Assembly (NCBI RefSeq): GCF_019175385.1
Contig: NC_083342.1
Coordinates: forward strand, 118,854,376-118,918,375
From: Lycium barbarum
Lineage: Eukaryota; Streptophyta; Magnoliopsida; Solanales; Solanaceae
Direction of reading: 5' to 3'
Length of the DNA stretch: 64,000 bases
Under the pieces are notes generated by a model that was not told the origin of the DNA, ran no database searches, and saw only the letters and a list, made by a program, of their open reading frames with translations. Within the stretch, counting starts at the first letter, position 1. Every line of letters begins with the position of its first letter. Below are positions 1 through 10,174 of the stretch, in pieces. The translations under genes were made by a program, and so were the position numbers.

Positions 1-118
1 TTTAGCGCACGCACGTATATATATATATAAAAAAACAATCCCCACTCTTCTTGTTGGCAAAATATGGGGTAGCTAGTTAGATTTACAAAGTGTGAGTATC
101 TATTTTTTATACCATTTT

Positions 119-715
119 ACAACAACAACAAACTCAGTGTAATTTCATAAGTGGGATTCGGGGAAGGTAGAGTGTAATAGGCCTTACTCTTACCTTGAAA
201 AGATAGAGAGAAATTGAAAAGATAGAGAGAGTGTTTTCGATAAACTCTCGGCTCAAAGAACGATAAAAAGAGTCAGTAGCAAAATAAAAAACAACATAAT
301 CAAATAATCGAGGCTAAAGGAACAACATATAGTAATAGAAATCTAAAATAAGAAAAAACAGGAATAATACCAATACTCTGAGTAAAAAGGGCAGCGCGGT
401 GCACTAAGCTCCCGCTATGCGCTGTCTGGGAAAGGGCTGGACCACAAGGTTCTATTGTAAGTAAAATAAATACGTCCAACTACCTACTCACCCGCTACCC
501 TAATTCTCAACCTCCACACCTCTTATCAAGAGTCATGTCCCCGGTGAGCTGAAATAGCGTCATATCCTGCCTAACCACCTCACTCAATACTTATTTAGAC
601 CTACCTCTATCCCTCTTCAAGCCCACTATGACCAACCTCTCACATGTTCTTACCAGGACATCTGCACATTTCTTCACATGCCCGAATAATCTCATTCTCA
701 CATGTCGTTTTAACA
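119..715 (-). mobile_element. 5'-truncated non-LTR retrotransposon (LINE), 3' end of RT region plus 3' UTR
   Basis: On the minus strand, about 708-500 translates with few breaks to a stretch containing LFGHVKK, RTCERL, VRQDMT and LTGDMTLDK. I recognise this as the C-terminal tail of plant LINE reverse transcriptases (WFGHV... type). One in-frame TAA interrupts it. The segment then runs through a GC-rich block at 388-450 (containing GGTGCACTAAGCTCCCGC on the plus strand) and ends at 119-133 in an ACAACAACAACAA tract, which is a (TTG)n tail on the minus strand. The last 140 bp closely resemble the short TTG-tailed repeats found elsewhere in this window. The element is dead and lacks most of the LINE. 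Assignment to the RTE clade is inference. Confidence 0.6.
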
Positions 716-1486
716 TTTAAAATTTCTTTTAGGTCAAATTTTGGCATTTTTCCTTTTATTTCAGGTTTAATAAGATTAATTTGGGAAAAATAATTTAAAT
801 CACAAAAAAATCGCATTTCTGAATTATGAGTTTTATTTTGCGAAAGAAAGAAAAACTATAAAAACCATTTTTTTAATTTAAATTATAATGAATCCGCAAT
901 ATGAAAACGAGACCATTTCCGTTTCGCAAAAGCCCACCCTCTAGACAACCGCAAATAGCTCCATCATCCTCTCAAACCACAAAAACACCACCAGCGGCAG
1001 CCACCTTACACCAAACAACCTTACATCGTCTAAAGTTTGCTGTACTTATCTGCTGGCTGAGAGGTTCTTGTCAATCAAAGTTCTAAGAAATTTTTCATAA
1101 AGGTCCAGTTTCTCTACGTTCATCTTACTTCATTTCATTTTTTGTTAGTTTAGTAAATGTTTCATCAATTTGTTGCTCCTGTTTTAGACCGTTTTCCTGA
1201 TTCAACTTGATTTAGTGTCTTTGTAATGTGATACATAGGGAGTTAGATTAATAGGGTTTCAATTTCATCTAATTGGGCTGGGGAAGGATCCTTGAATTAA
1301 ATTCAGAAAGAAGTACCCTCGAGGATTGGACATTAAAATTCAAATAGTAAATTCGCACTAGACTAGGGTTTAAGGTCCAACTAATTAAGAATCATACGTA
1401 AGGGAGCGAGGTGAGTTAAGAATTATTTCAAAGTCTAGCTCCAAAAAATAAGATGAATAAGAAATATACTTGAAATGGAGCCGGTG
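716..1486. other. Intergenic stretch, no supported gene
   Basis: AT-rich, with scattered stop codons in all frames. A 61-codon open frame at 901-1086 has no recognisable domain and is probably chance. A C-rich patch at 930-1030 could be a decayed leader or exon, but nothing supports a gene. Confidence 0.5.
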
Positions 1487-1742
1487 CAGGGGCGATTTTA
1501 GGCACTGTTTTTGGAGCACCTGAACACATCTAGGTATTTTATGTATATATTTTCTAAAATTAGTATAATACTACTTACTGGAACACGTACTACAAAAGAC
1601 TCAATGGTGCACTTGGTTGAAAGTTGAGTTATTTACCTTGGGGACTAGGGATCAATTCCCGCTTACTACATTTTCTTCTTCTTCTTCTTTTTTTTTTTTT
1701 TAGTGGTGAACCCATGCTCCAGAAATCCTAGATTTGCCTCTG
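1487..1742. mobile_element. hAT-type MITE, 256 bp
   Basis: The left end CAGGGGCGATTTTAGG and the reverse complement of the right end, CAGAGGCAAATCTAGG, form an imperfect terminal inverted repeat. The flanks AGCCGGTG (1479-1486) and AGCGGGTG (1743-1750) match at 7 of 8 bases, as expected of an 8-bp hAT target duplication. The interior has a CTT/T-rich tract at 1674-1701 and no coding capacity. Confidence 0.75.
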
Positions 1743-1750
1743 AGCGGGTG

Positions 1751-2639
1751 GACCCGTTAATTCAGAGTCTGTAATGTTGGTTCATGAGAGAAAGACAAGT
1801 TTAATATTTGTATTGACAAAGGTTTCGTTTATGCATCTTGAATCATGATGCTTAAATAGAAAGGATGAACAAGTTGAAGTCGACCATATGAACACTCACT
1901 AAGTTAAATTGTATATTACACACAACGTATAAGTTTTGTGCACTGATAATTTACACAATCAGATTATTTATAATTTAATTATAGGTAAATTTATATAATA
2001 AATATTAATTGGCCGACTAACGAAAATAATACTTTTTGAGAACGAAAAACTATTTTTTTTAATCAGCCACAATTTGAACTGCCTACACAAGGCAGGGTCT
2101 TAAAGGAGAAACCCGCGACTCAACAAGAGGTGTTTGCTTGATTATGGTGTTTTCTCTGCCTGTATGTTATAGATAGAGTGTTGAAACAAAATTGAACTGT
2201 GTTTCGTGAATTGCAATTTCGGCATAATGTATTTGCATATTTCCCAGGACTTTTTTTTTTTTGGTTTTTAGTTCTTTTCATATGCCTGTTCCCTGCACGA
2301 TGTTATTCGACAATGAATATTATCAGATGTATTCTGCTCTTCATGCATTTTGCTATCATGTGTCCAGCTGCTGCATAAAATATGATCACTCATAACCCTC
2401 TACCGCTTCTGCAGGTGTGGTTAATTCAAGCATTAATTCTGAGCCAGGCTAAGCTGTTCCTTCCAATTGAAAAAAAAACAGCTTCCAGTATTAGTTTCGA
2501 TTGTAGACTAGCCTTGCAGGTTTTGCTTACCCTGTTATTTTTTATGTTATTGGTGGTGTTTGGCAAGCTCACACGTAGCTTGACTAATTTTATTTACACT
2601 TGAGAGGGAAAAGAAGATAAGAAGAACCCGGATTGGGTG
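1751..2639. other. PPR gene upstream region, no separate gene
   Basis: This stretch lies upstream of the PPR start codon. A 73-codon open frame at 2382-2603 ends 36 bp before the PPR ATG and has no recognisable domain. It could be an upstream ORF if transcription starts early, but transcript evidence would be needed. A T-rich tract lies at 2249-2261. Confidence 0.4.
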
Positions 2640-3635
2640 ATGGCAGCTGCAAAGCTGCACTTGTCTGTTCGTCCTTTTTGTCTTTCTTTTGTCTCTTCAG
2701 CAAGAATGCTTGAAGATTCCGTTAAAGTTGTGGTGGAAGCAAAAAGATATCAACAGATTCCTGATGTTCTAAACTCCTCTGAAGTCCATAATGTGAATCC
2801 CTTTTTATTTTTATCTACCGTCCGTGAAAACACAAGAGTCCAAATTGTTGGTGAAATTTTACAATCTTTTACTTCAATCAGGCCTCGGTCTCGCCCTGGA
2901 ATTGCATATTCCTCTCTCCTTTCCTATACCCTCCAAAGCTCAAATCCTCTCCCACTTGCTCTTGCCATTCTCCAGCGTACCCTTCGCTCCGGCTGCCTTC
3001 CAGTACCTCAAACTCACCTCCTACTCTCCACTGCATGGCTTGAACGTCGGAGCAAATCTCATTCTGTTTCAAGCATATTGTTGGAAATGCAGGATATTGG
3101 ATATACCCCTGATTGTGGTACTTGCAATTACCTGATCTCATCACTTTGTAAGGTCGATCAGATAGATGAAGCAATTAATGTATTGAAGGGCATGACCCGT
3201 GCTGGTTGTATTCCTGATTTGGATAGTTACGGTTCTTTAATTGACAACTTGTCCGAGCTAAGAATGACGTCTGCTATCATAGAGACATTGAATGAAATGG
3301 TTGTGAGATATGGCTTGAGCCCCAGAAAAGAAACTTTGGTGAAAGCTTTAGCAGCAATACGGGCGAACAAAGATATATGGAGAGCAGTTGAAGTAATTGA
3401 GCTTTTACAAAATGAGGGGGTGCATGTTGGGTTCGAGTGCTACGAGTTAGTCCTTGAAGGGTGCTTAGAGAACCGCCAATTTATTTTGGCTGGAAAATTT
3501 GTGATAGAAATGACCAAGAGAGGCTTCATACCATATATAAGGTGCAGGCAAAAGGTTGTTGAAGGCCTGGCAAATATTGGTGAGCGGGAACTTGCCAATG
3601 CTGTGAGGCAGAGATTTGCAGAACTAAGGTCATAA
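2640..3635 (+). CDS. P-class pentatricopeptide repeat protein, 331 aa
   Basis: A single uninterrupted exon. The true start is the ATG at 2640; the in-frame codon just before it is GTG. PPR proteins bind organellar RNA through helical hairpins of about 35 residues and support its processing, stability or translation. At least four degenerate repeats are visible in the C-terminal half, beginning around TCNYLISSLCK, YGSLIDNLSEL, TLVKALAAIR and CYELVLEGCLE. The basic, Ser/Leu-rich N-terminus, almost free of acidic residues, suggests a targeting peptide. No E, DYW or SMR domain follows, so it is a short P-class member. The conserved block around LQRTLRSGCLP resembles a small single-copy plant PPR family (Arabidopsis At1g06270-like, from memory). 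It looks intact and functional. Confidence 0.88.
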   Translation: MAAAKLHLSVRPFCLSFVSSARMLEDSVKVVVEAKRYQQIPDVLNSSEVHNVNPFLFLSTVRENTRVQIVGEILQSFTSIRPRSRPGIAYSSLLSYTLQSSNPLPLALAILQRTLRSGCLPVPQTHLLLSTAWLERRSKSHSVSSILLEMQDIGYTPDCGTCNYLISSLCKVDQIDEAINVLKGMTRAGCIPDLDSYGSLIDNLSELRMTSAIIETLNEMVVRYGLSPRKETLVKALAAIRANKDIWRAVEVIELLQNEGVHVGFECYELVLEGCLENRQFILAGKFVIEMTKRGFIPYIRCRQKVVEGLANIGERELANAVRQRFAELRS

Positions 3636-4190
3636 TTTCGTGCATACATGTGAAACAATAAGCTTTGTAGAGAGGCATAAAGAATTAAAGAAAGGGATCA
3701 AGATCATTATCCAGATTGAAGGAGCATGTGGTTATACTAGTATGACTGTAATTTCAGAACCTCCGTTGGGAGTCCTCTCAGAACCAGTACTGTATATCAC
3801 TTTTTTATTTGTTGATTATTTTATGAAACTCAAAACTCTTTATGCATTTTTATGTGTTAGACGAAAAAATTATACAGTTTCTGCTTCTGTGGGAGTATCA
3901 TTTAGTGGCGTGACCTTTTACTTCATATGAGTAAACTCGGTTTAATTGTTAATGAAAAACAGAAAAGTTAGTTGAATTATGTTACAAACATCTAATCTCC
4001 TATATATAGCTTTGGAAAAATTATACTACTTAATTATATATTATGACTGTTTGGACGTAGACTTCAGTCTTTAGAGCGGAAAAAGAGAATTTGTTGTATT
4101 TTGTTTCCTAACTGAATACTAAAAAATAGAAACCAATTGCCGTTTGGATTTCCGGAACCCAACTCCATTGGTATGCGAATGAAACGGTTT
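3636..4190. other. PPR 3' UTR and intergenic DNA
   Basis: The AT-rich 3' flank of the PPR gene. A 96-codon open frame at 3640-3930 directly after the stop has no domain and is taken as 3' UTR. Nothing else is supported before the hAT element at 4199. Confidence 0.4.
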
Positions 4191-6133
4191 CTCATGGCCA
4201 GTGGCGGACCCAGAAATTTGAACAAGCGGGTTCATCAGTGACAAAATTGAACCAATAGTTGGTACTAACAGCGACCTTAGACACTATAAAAGAGCACTAT
4301 TACGACACTAATTGTGCTTCTAATTTTTATTCTAATAATCATATTTGGTTTACAGTGTTGTCTAATACCAATGTAGTTTTTTTTTTTTTTTTTTGGTCAA
4401 AGAAAAACTAATCAATGTTTTTTTTTGCGGGAAAAAAGAGTAATCAATGTAACTTTTAGGTTATGCCTATACTTTTAAGTTTTAACAGTTCAACAAAGCG
4501 ACAAAGATATGACACCACTTTTCAAAAAAGAAAAATGCACGTTACAAGTTTTAAACTTCTTAAGCCGAATTATTAGTTTAAATGGTTTTACAATGCATAT
4601 ATTCTCTAAATACATAAACAATTTAATAAACCATGTATATAATATCCTTTAGAAAATCTATATCTATATATAATATAAAGTTAGGCAAAAAAAGAGTGAT
4701 GTGGCACCTCTCTTTGGCCAAGGATTCTATTTATCTTTTTTCTCCTTTTTTTGCCTCTTTTTTATTTTTCTTAATTAGTTTCTTTTAAAAACTTCTACAG
4801 GAAAATTGCAACAGTTGGATGGAAAAAAAGTTACACGTTAGTAGTAATTAGTGATAGAAATAATGGTTGCAATTAAAATAATTAAGAGTGTGAAACGTCT
4901 AACGGTTGCAATTATAATATTGAAGAGGTTTGAGGCAATGAAAAGTTATGAGGGCAGTAAAGAGATATAATATATGAGAATTGTAAAGATTCAACTGGAT
5001 GGCCATTTTTATTCACACAATCGTTGAGGTATGTAAGAGTGATTAGCAAATCTCTTTTTATATTTTTCTTTTAATGTACTTTAACGATAGATCATAATTC
5101 TTTTGTAGATGAAATAAAATTTCTATGATATATATTCGGAGTGCTTCGAACGTTGATATGATTTGTAGATGATTCTCTGGCATCTCGCCTCCATAGAATA
5201 TTAAATTTAACTATGTGAGGTTTTGTGGCATGCTATTGAAAATCCTTCTGCTATCGGGTTTGAGGAAAAAATTTCCTTTATGGTCATGAATGGATAGATA
5301 AATTGCACGTATGAACACCCTTATATATACTTCGACCTGCTATAATTCAGAAGGTATGATATTTTATCGCAGATTCTTATCCTTGTGAAAGCCTTTTTTT
5401 TAGATACTTCATTGGCCTTCCTTTTTTTTTTTTTTTTTTTTTTGTCAAAAGTTCCGGATATTGAGGGCCTATGCAAGAAATAGAAAGTGGACTATATTAA
5501 TTGCTACGGAAAATTCTCCCTCCTTCTTACGTTTATGTTGACAAGTTTTGTTTCATTGCGATGTTAGATTTTTAGGGTAGTGTACAACATGCATCTTACC
5601 TAGCATTTAAACCTTCATGTCGGTATTTTTTTTTTTGAAGTTCCTAATCAAGCTAATCTTAATATTAGCATTTCCACATAGTTGGTGGTCGATCGCGAGA
5701 ACTTTTTCATAGCAAAAAGTGTGGTGTTCATAGCACTTCTCTATTAATGTGATTCAAGGCTTCATGACAAACTATTATCTTCTTTTCTCAAGTTCTTTTA
5801 TTTTTTCAATTTGTGTGTGCAATTGCTTAACCTATTTTTCACTTTATGAAATTATCTAAATTTTTGTTGTATTTGAAAGCATTTGGAAGTTTTAAATTAT
5901 TTGGTATGGTTTTTTCAAAAGTTTGTAAGACAATGTTAGATGTTGGCTAAGTTTAGTTGCAAAAGAAGTTGTTTAGTTGATTTATAAAATATCAAAGATG
6001 TGAAAGCATTTAGATTTTTAAAGAATTTTGTGATGCTTTTTAAAAATAATTATAAGGCCATGCTAGATGTTTGGCCGGCTTATTTTGATAATAATAAATT
6101 GCTCTGTGCTATGTGCTACATGGAATTATAATT

Positions 6134-6948
6134 GCTCTGTGCTATGTGCTACATGTGCTCAAGGCAGAAGGCTGATCAACAATGATAAACTAAACTTGCC
6201 ATACTTGAGAATCAGACCAAGCAAGAGATGACAGCAGGGTGGGAGAGAAGGAGGAGATTCCTTGGTTCTCTTACTCAAACCCCGTGGAGGGAAGAGGGCA
6301 TAGAAAACCTCTTTTCAACTAACACTGTTTATTGTTTTGCAGGAAGAAATAAGAACACAGTCCAGAGATTTTACAATACCTTTAACAATATGCTGGTTTA
6401 CCTGAGAATAACTCAATGGTTGATCTTAGCACTGTTAAGTGCTCATACTATTGAGCAACAATCATGGGAATTTAGTATGAAGCGAAGGTACAGACTGAAA
6501 TCTCAGAAAAAGGACATACAGAGGTGGAGGACAACAAAGCACAGAGTGAAGATTCTTTCAAAAACAACTACAAGAGGACAGCATCCAGCACAACATAAAC
6601 AACCCCAGAAAGCAATAGAAGACAAAGGAAAGCAATCAACAAATCCAAAACATGAGAGGAGGGGGCAACATAAATCGAAGCCAAGGAGAACATACAAGAG
6701 CAAATTCGGACAAAAAACAGAAGCAACATCAGCTACAGGCTCAGCAACAATCAAATCCCCAGCAGCTTGTGGATGCTTCTAATTGAAAGAATGATGACAA
6801 ATCTCAGCTGGAACTTCATTGAGAAGGAAGATCTACAGAGCATAAGCATTCAGCTAAGGGAGTGGAATTTAAAAAAAAAAAAAAAAAAAAAAAAAGGAAA
6901 ATATCATTCAAATTAAATGGAACTTATCTGGAATCGAAGAAAAAAAAA
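6134..6948 (+). mobile_element. Poly(A) retroposon of unknown family with 16-bp target duplication
   Basis: The flanks ACATGGAATTATAATT at 6118-6133 and 6949-6964 are identical. The insert ends in an A tract (6940-6948) and carries a second, longer A tract at 6870-6895. These are hallmarks of LINE-machinery insertion. Inside, 6228-6782 is an open frame of 184 codons, very rich in Lys, Arg, Gln and Thr in its second half, with no domain I recognise. It could be a 5'-truncated LINE (ORF1-like basic region) or a retrotransposed cellular transcript. The coding call is not secure. Confidence 0.65.
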
Positions 6949-7164
6949 ACATGGAATTATAATTTAAGTCCTTCATTAATCATTTTGGAGAAATTCCAAG
7001 ATCTCTTGCAGTTTAAACGTGAAACAAAATTGTGATTTTTGTTTTTCGGCTTTTACTTCTGAAAAGTTTGATTTTATTTTAGGGAAAAAGAAGAAGTGCA
7101 TGTGAAGAATACCGTTTTTTAAAACTAAGGTATTGTCCATTAATATTTTCCCTTTAATCCATTA

Positions 7165-7402
7165 GGGGCCATTTGGTAGGTGGGATAAGGATAACAATCC
7201 CGAGATATTTCATGGGATTATTTTATTATGTGTTTGGTCATAGGTACTATTTAGTCCCCGGTGTCATAGGTACTATTTAGTCTCAGATTATTTTATCCCA
7301 CCATTTTTAAAAATGATCACATGGGATAAGTTATACATATAGAAAGTGAGATAAAATAATTTCATGAGTTATTCTTGTGTATCCCATTCCACCAACCAAT
7401 AT
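7165..7402. mobile_element. MITE-like element inside the Helitron
   Basis: The left end GGCCATTTGGTAGGTGGGAT is mirrored by ATCCCATTCCACCAACCAAT near the right end, an imperfect inverted repeat of about 20 bp. The interior contains a short direct repeat (CATAGGTACTATTTAGT at about 7240 and 7266). No coding capacity. Superfamily not established; probably hAT-like. Confidence 0.45.
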
Positions 7403-8494
7403 CCTTTATATTATGCTTCAATTAATTGTATTAATTCTTATAAAGATTAAAATAAAAGTTGATGATATTTTCCTTTTCTTTAGGATTCATTGGCATATAT
7501 TGTTTTTTCGTTCATTCGAAATATATGTTAGATAATTAAGAAAATCGCATTTTGCAATTCTTTTTATTTTTTTGGTATTATCGAATGAACTTTTCAATTT
7601 TATGATAATGAGATATGACTAATGATCTTTATACAAGATGTATCTTATCTTGTGAGTATAAGCGATGATGCATGAATCTAACTTTATTATTGAGAGTTTG
7701 GCAACTTTGATGCACGAGCTATTTATGTCAAAAAAATATATATTCCTCATTTCATGTAATAGAACACCTAATTGATGGTAAATTGATGGTAAATATTAAT
7801 TTTTTTCATACAAATTATAGCATTAATTTTTAACCGCGCGAAGCGCGGATAAGATTACTAGTTTCTCATAAAGTTCTAACATGTTTAAAAATTCATTAAG
7901 TTTCAGTCATTATGCATCTTCAATTTTTATATTTTATTTTAAGTGTTCAATTATGAGATTTATAATTTAATAGTATTGTATTTGATTAATCAAAAAATTT
8001 AACAAATTAAAGCACAAAATTAAAATAATAATAATGACTAATCAATTTTGAAACAAGAAGTATCCTGGCCTTTTTTATTTTATTTTTTAATAAAAACAGC
8101 CTATTAGGCTAACGAAACACAATAACTAAATATAAGATTTCTCAACTTAATAGAATCACAAATGTAAAATACTTACGAATTACTAATCTTATTAAGACAT
8201 CCATAAGTAAAGTAATGCAGTACAACTGTAAGAGTATACCAAAAGTAATTTCACAATCAGAGGGAAATTACGTTATCAAAAATATTACACTAGAAATCGA
8301 ACACGCGACCAACCTAAAGTGGAGTTTGATCCCACTTGTACCGCTGCACCACAACTTCCGCTTCCTGTAAGTGGATTCATTTTCATTACATATACAATAT
8401 TTTGTTTTGACAGCCAAATTAATATGTAAAAAATAATATTTTTCCCGGACGAAGTACCCACTTGCAACAACGTGGGTCCGCCCCTGCTCATGGC

Positions 8495-9200
8495 TCAGTG
8501 TTTATTCAGTTCATCGTTAAAGCATCCGATGACCTATCATTTAATATATCCCATGAAGTTGTTTAATGAGCACGACCAGAAAGAAGGTTGCGATAAATTG
8601 ATGGTAAAAGTAATCCTTTGATTATTTGGATACAGAAGTTGTATAGCTTCTCCAATTAATTTGAGATTGAAATGTAGCTGATTGAATTTGTAAATTATGA
8701 CTTCTCATTTCCGTTCAATAGTTTAAAGTTCCTGCATTAAGATATAAGAAAAGCACGGGATAAACTATTAAACTTAAGAACTCTTTTACTGTCCAATGTG
8801 ATCCTTTGAAATCTACATGACAAAGAAAACCATGACAAGTTTTAAATAAACTGAGTGGAAGTTTTATGCGAGATTAAAGTTGAATTGAAAAGTTCTACTT
8901 GGCAATCCGGTACTTAACCAGATTCCAATGTCTGCAGGTCCTATTCCAGCATTCCCAATAGAGAAACAGTTAGGTAAAAGAAACAGTTAGGTAAAAGTGG
9001 AGTGCTAGTTACATTTTGATGACCAATAGCCAGTGTATATACTGGAATTTTCTTTAAGTCTTTGGTAGATTGAGTAAATTGGTACTTTTACTGGTGGAAG
9101 ATTCAAGTATCCAATGGAACAGTTGAGGTGTGGCAAGTTGGTTAGGACACTATTGTCATTACTAAAAACCAAGAATATTCTATTTGCTATTGTAATATTC
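8495..9200. other. Intergenic stretch, nothing recognised
   Basis: AT-rich sequence with no gene, terminal repeat or RNA gene that I can support. A short direct duplication of AGAAACAGTTAGGTAAAAG occurs near 8960-8997. Confidence 0.4.
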
Positions 9201-9320
9201 ATATTCTTTCGAACGAAAGTTACATATTCTAACTACTGTTATTTTCAGGAATTTGTGATAATATTCTTTCGAACAAACGTTACATATTCTAACTACTGTT
9301 ATTTTCAGGAATTTGTGATA
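9201..9320 (+). repeat. Two-copy tandem duplication, 60-bp unit
   Basis: Units 9201-9260 and 9261-9320 differ at only two positions. Because 60 is divisible by three, an open frame continues through both copies (9114-9356), but it has no recognisable protein content and is not called as a gene. Confidence 0.9.
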
Positions 9321-9332
9321 AGACCCTTCTGG

Positions 9333-9896
9333 TTTTTTTTTTTTTTTTTTTTTTAGAAACCACTAAGTGGTATACTTAGTGGAGGGATATTATTAATATT
9401 AAATAGCAAGTCCAACAAATAACAGTAAAGCAAAGACCCATCAAAGACCCATGTGATCCAAATAAAATCAACAAAAGCAAAAAAGCAGCCGACCAAACAT
9501 CACACCACTCCAACATTTAGGAAAGTTGTCGATCAGTCAACTTCGCCGGAGCAAAGCCATCGCACTTTCGCCACAGTTCGAAAATCTGATTTTCCGGTAT
9601 GGATTCATATCATCTTGGCACCATCAAGATCTCACCAGGTGCAGCGAACCCATAACCAAGGAGTTTAATCTCAGAACAACCAGATCTGTTCCTTTCAGGT
9701 AAGATGTGTTTCCAATCTTCAATTTTCCTTCATGTCTTTGTAATAATGCGTGCTATGTCTGTTTTCTCTTATTGTTTTCTCCAATCTAAAGAGATATGTG
9801 TTGATGTGTTCTTGGAATTTGTGTCTCTGCTATGCTTATTTGCCTGTTGAGCTGAACTCGATGATAAATCAGCTAGCATATTGATAAAACCATCTA
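9333..9896. other. T22 tract and exon-like stretch left of the LINE
   Basis: A T22 tract (9333-9354) could be the poly(A) tail of the minus-strand LINE to the right. The following 9430-9700 is less AT-rich, holds a 71-codon open frame (9453-9668), and is followed at 9701 by a good 5' splice-site consensus (CAG|GTAAGA). It could be a first exon or leader of a lost gene, or 3' sequence of the retroelement. I do not recognise it. Confidence 0.3.
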
Positions 9897-10024
9897 ACTC
9901 TCTAATTAACTAGGATGATGTTATCCAAAATCAACCACTTAATCTCCTCTGTTTGACCCATAAATGGTTAATCTTCAGAGTATAAGGTAATAGATATGGG
10001 AAATATCCTAGTTAATTAAAGAGT
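9897..10024. mobile_element. Small TA-flanked MITE, 128 bp
   Basis: ACTCTCTAATTAACTAGGAT at the left is mirrored by ATCCTAGTTAATTAAAGAGT at the right, with TA on both sides. This fits a Stowaway/Tc1-mariner-type MITE, although the ends are not the common CTCCCTCC. It lies in or next to the LINE 3' region. A self-complementary element of the LINE 3' UTR is an alternative. Confidence 0.5.
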
Positions 10025-10174
10025 TAAATACCTCCAGATGCATAACCAGTGTTGTACTCTAGCGTTAAATGTCCATACTTGTAATTCTGCTTCCCTTCCG
10101 TTGACTTAACTTCAACGGGATGAGCCAGGGCTAATACCACTATTAAAAGCTTTGTCAATATTTGAGTCGCAGAA

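Larger units (their letters stand above)
4657..7861 (+). mobile_element. Non-autonomous Helitron, about 3.2 kb
   Basis: The 5' end begins TCTATATCTATATATAATA after an A. The 3' end has a GC hairpin (CCGCGC-GAA-GCGCGG, 7834-7848), then about nine bases, then CTAG (7858-7861) followed by T. This is the standard Helitron architecture: 5' TC, 3' hairpin plus CTRR, insertion between A and T without target duplication. No Rep/helicase coding is seen. The interior holds a retroposon at 6134-6948 and a MITE-like segment at 7165-7402. Confidence 0.75.
4199..8486. mobile_element. Non-autonomous hAT element, 4.3 kb including nested insertions
   Basis: Terminal inverted repeats CAGTGGCGGACCCA (left) and CAGGGGCGGACCCA (reverse complement of right) are flanked by a perfect 8-bp target duplication, CTCATGGC, at 4191-4198 and 8487-8494. 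Both are diagnostic of hAT transposons. No transposase is encoded. Removing the Helitron at 4657-7861 leaves about 1.1 kb of original element, so the copy was a small non-autonomous hAT that received other transposons after it landed. Confidence 0.86.

Noticed and set aside
901..1086. 61-codon plus-strand open frame
   Set aside because: No domain, no splice or promoter context, composition like the surrounding intergenic DNA.
2382..2603. 73-codon open frame before the PPR gene as a separate gene
   Set aside because: Too short, no domain, lies in the presumptive leader. At most an upstream ORF, which only transcript data could show.
6228..6782. 184-codon basic ORF as a host gene
   Set aside because: It lies wholly inside a poly(A) retroposon with a target duplication inside a Helitron, and has no recognisable domain.
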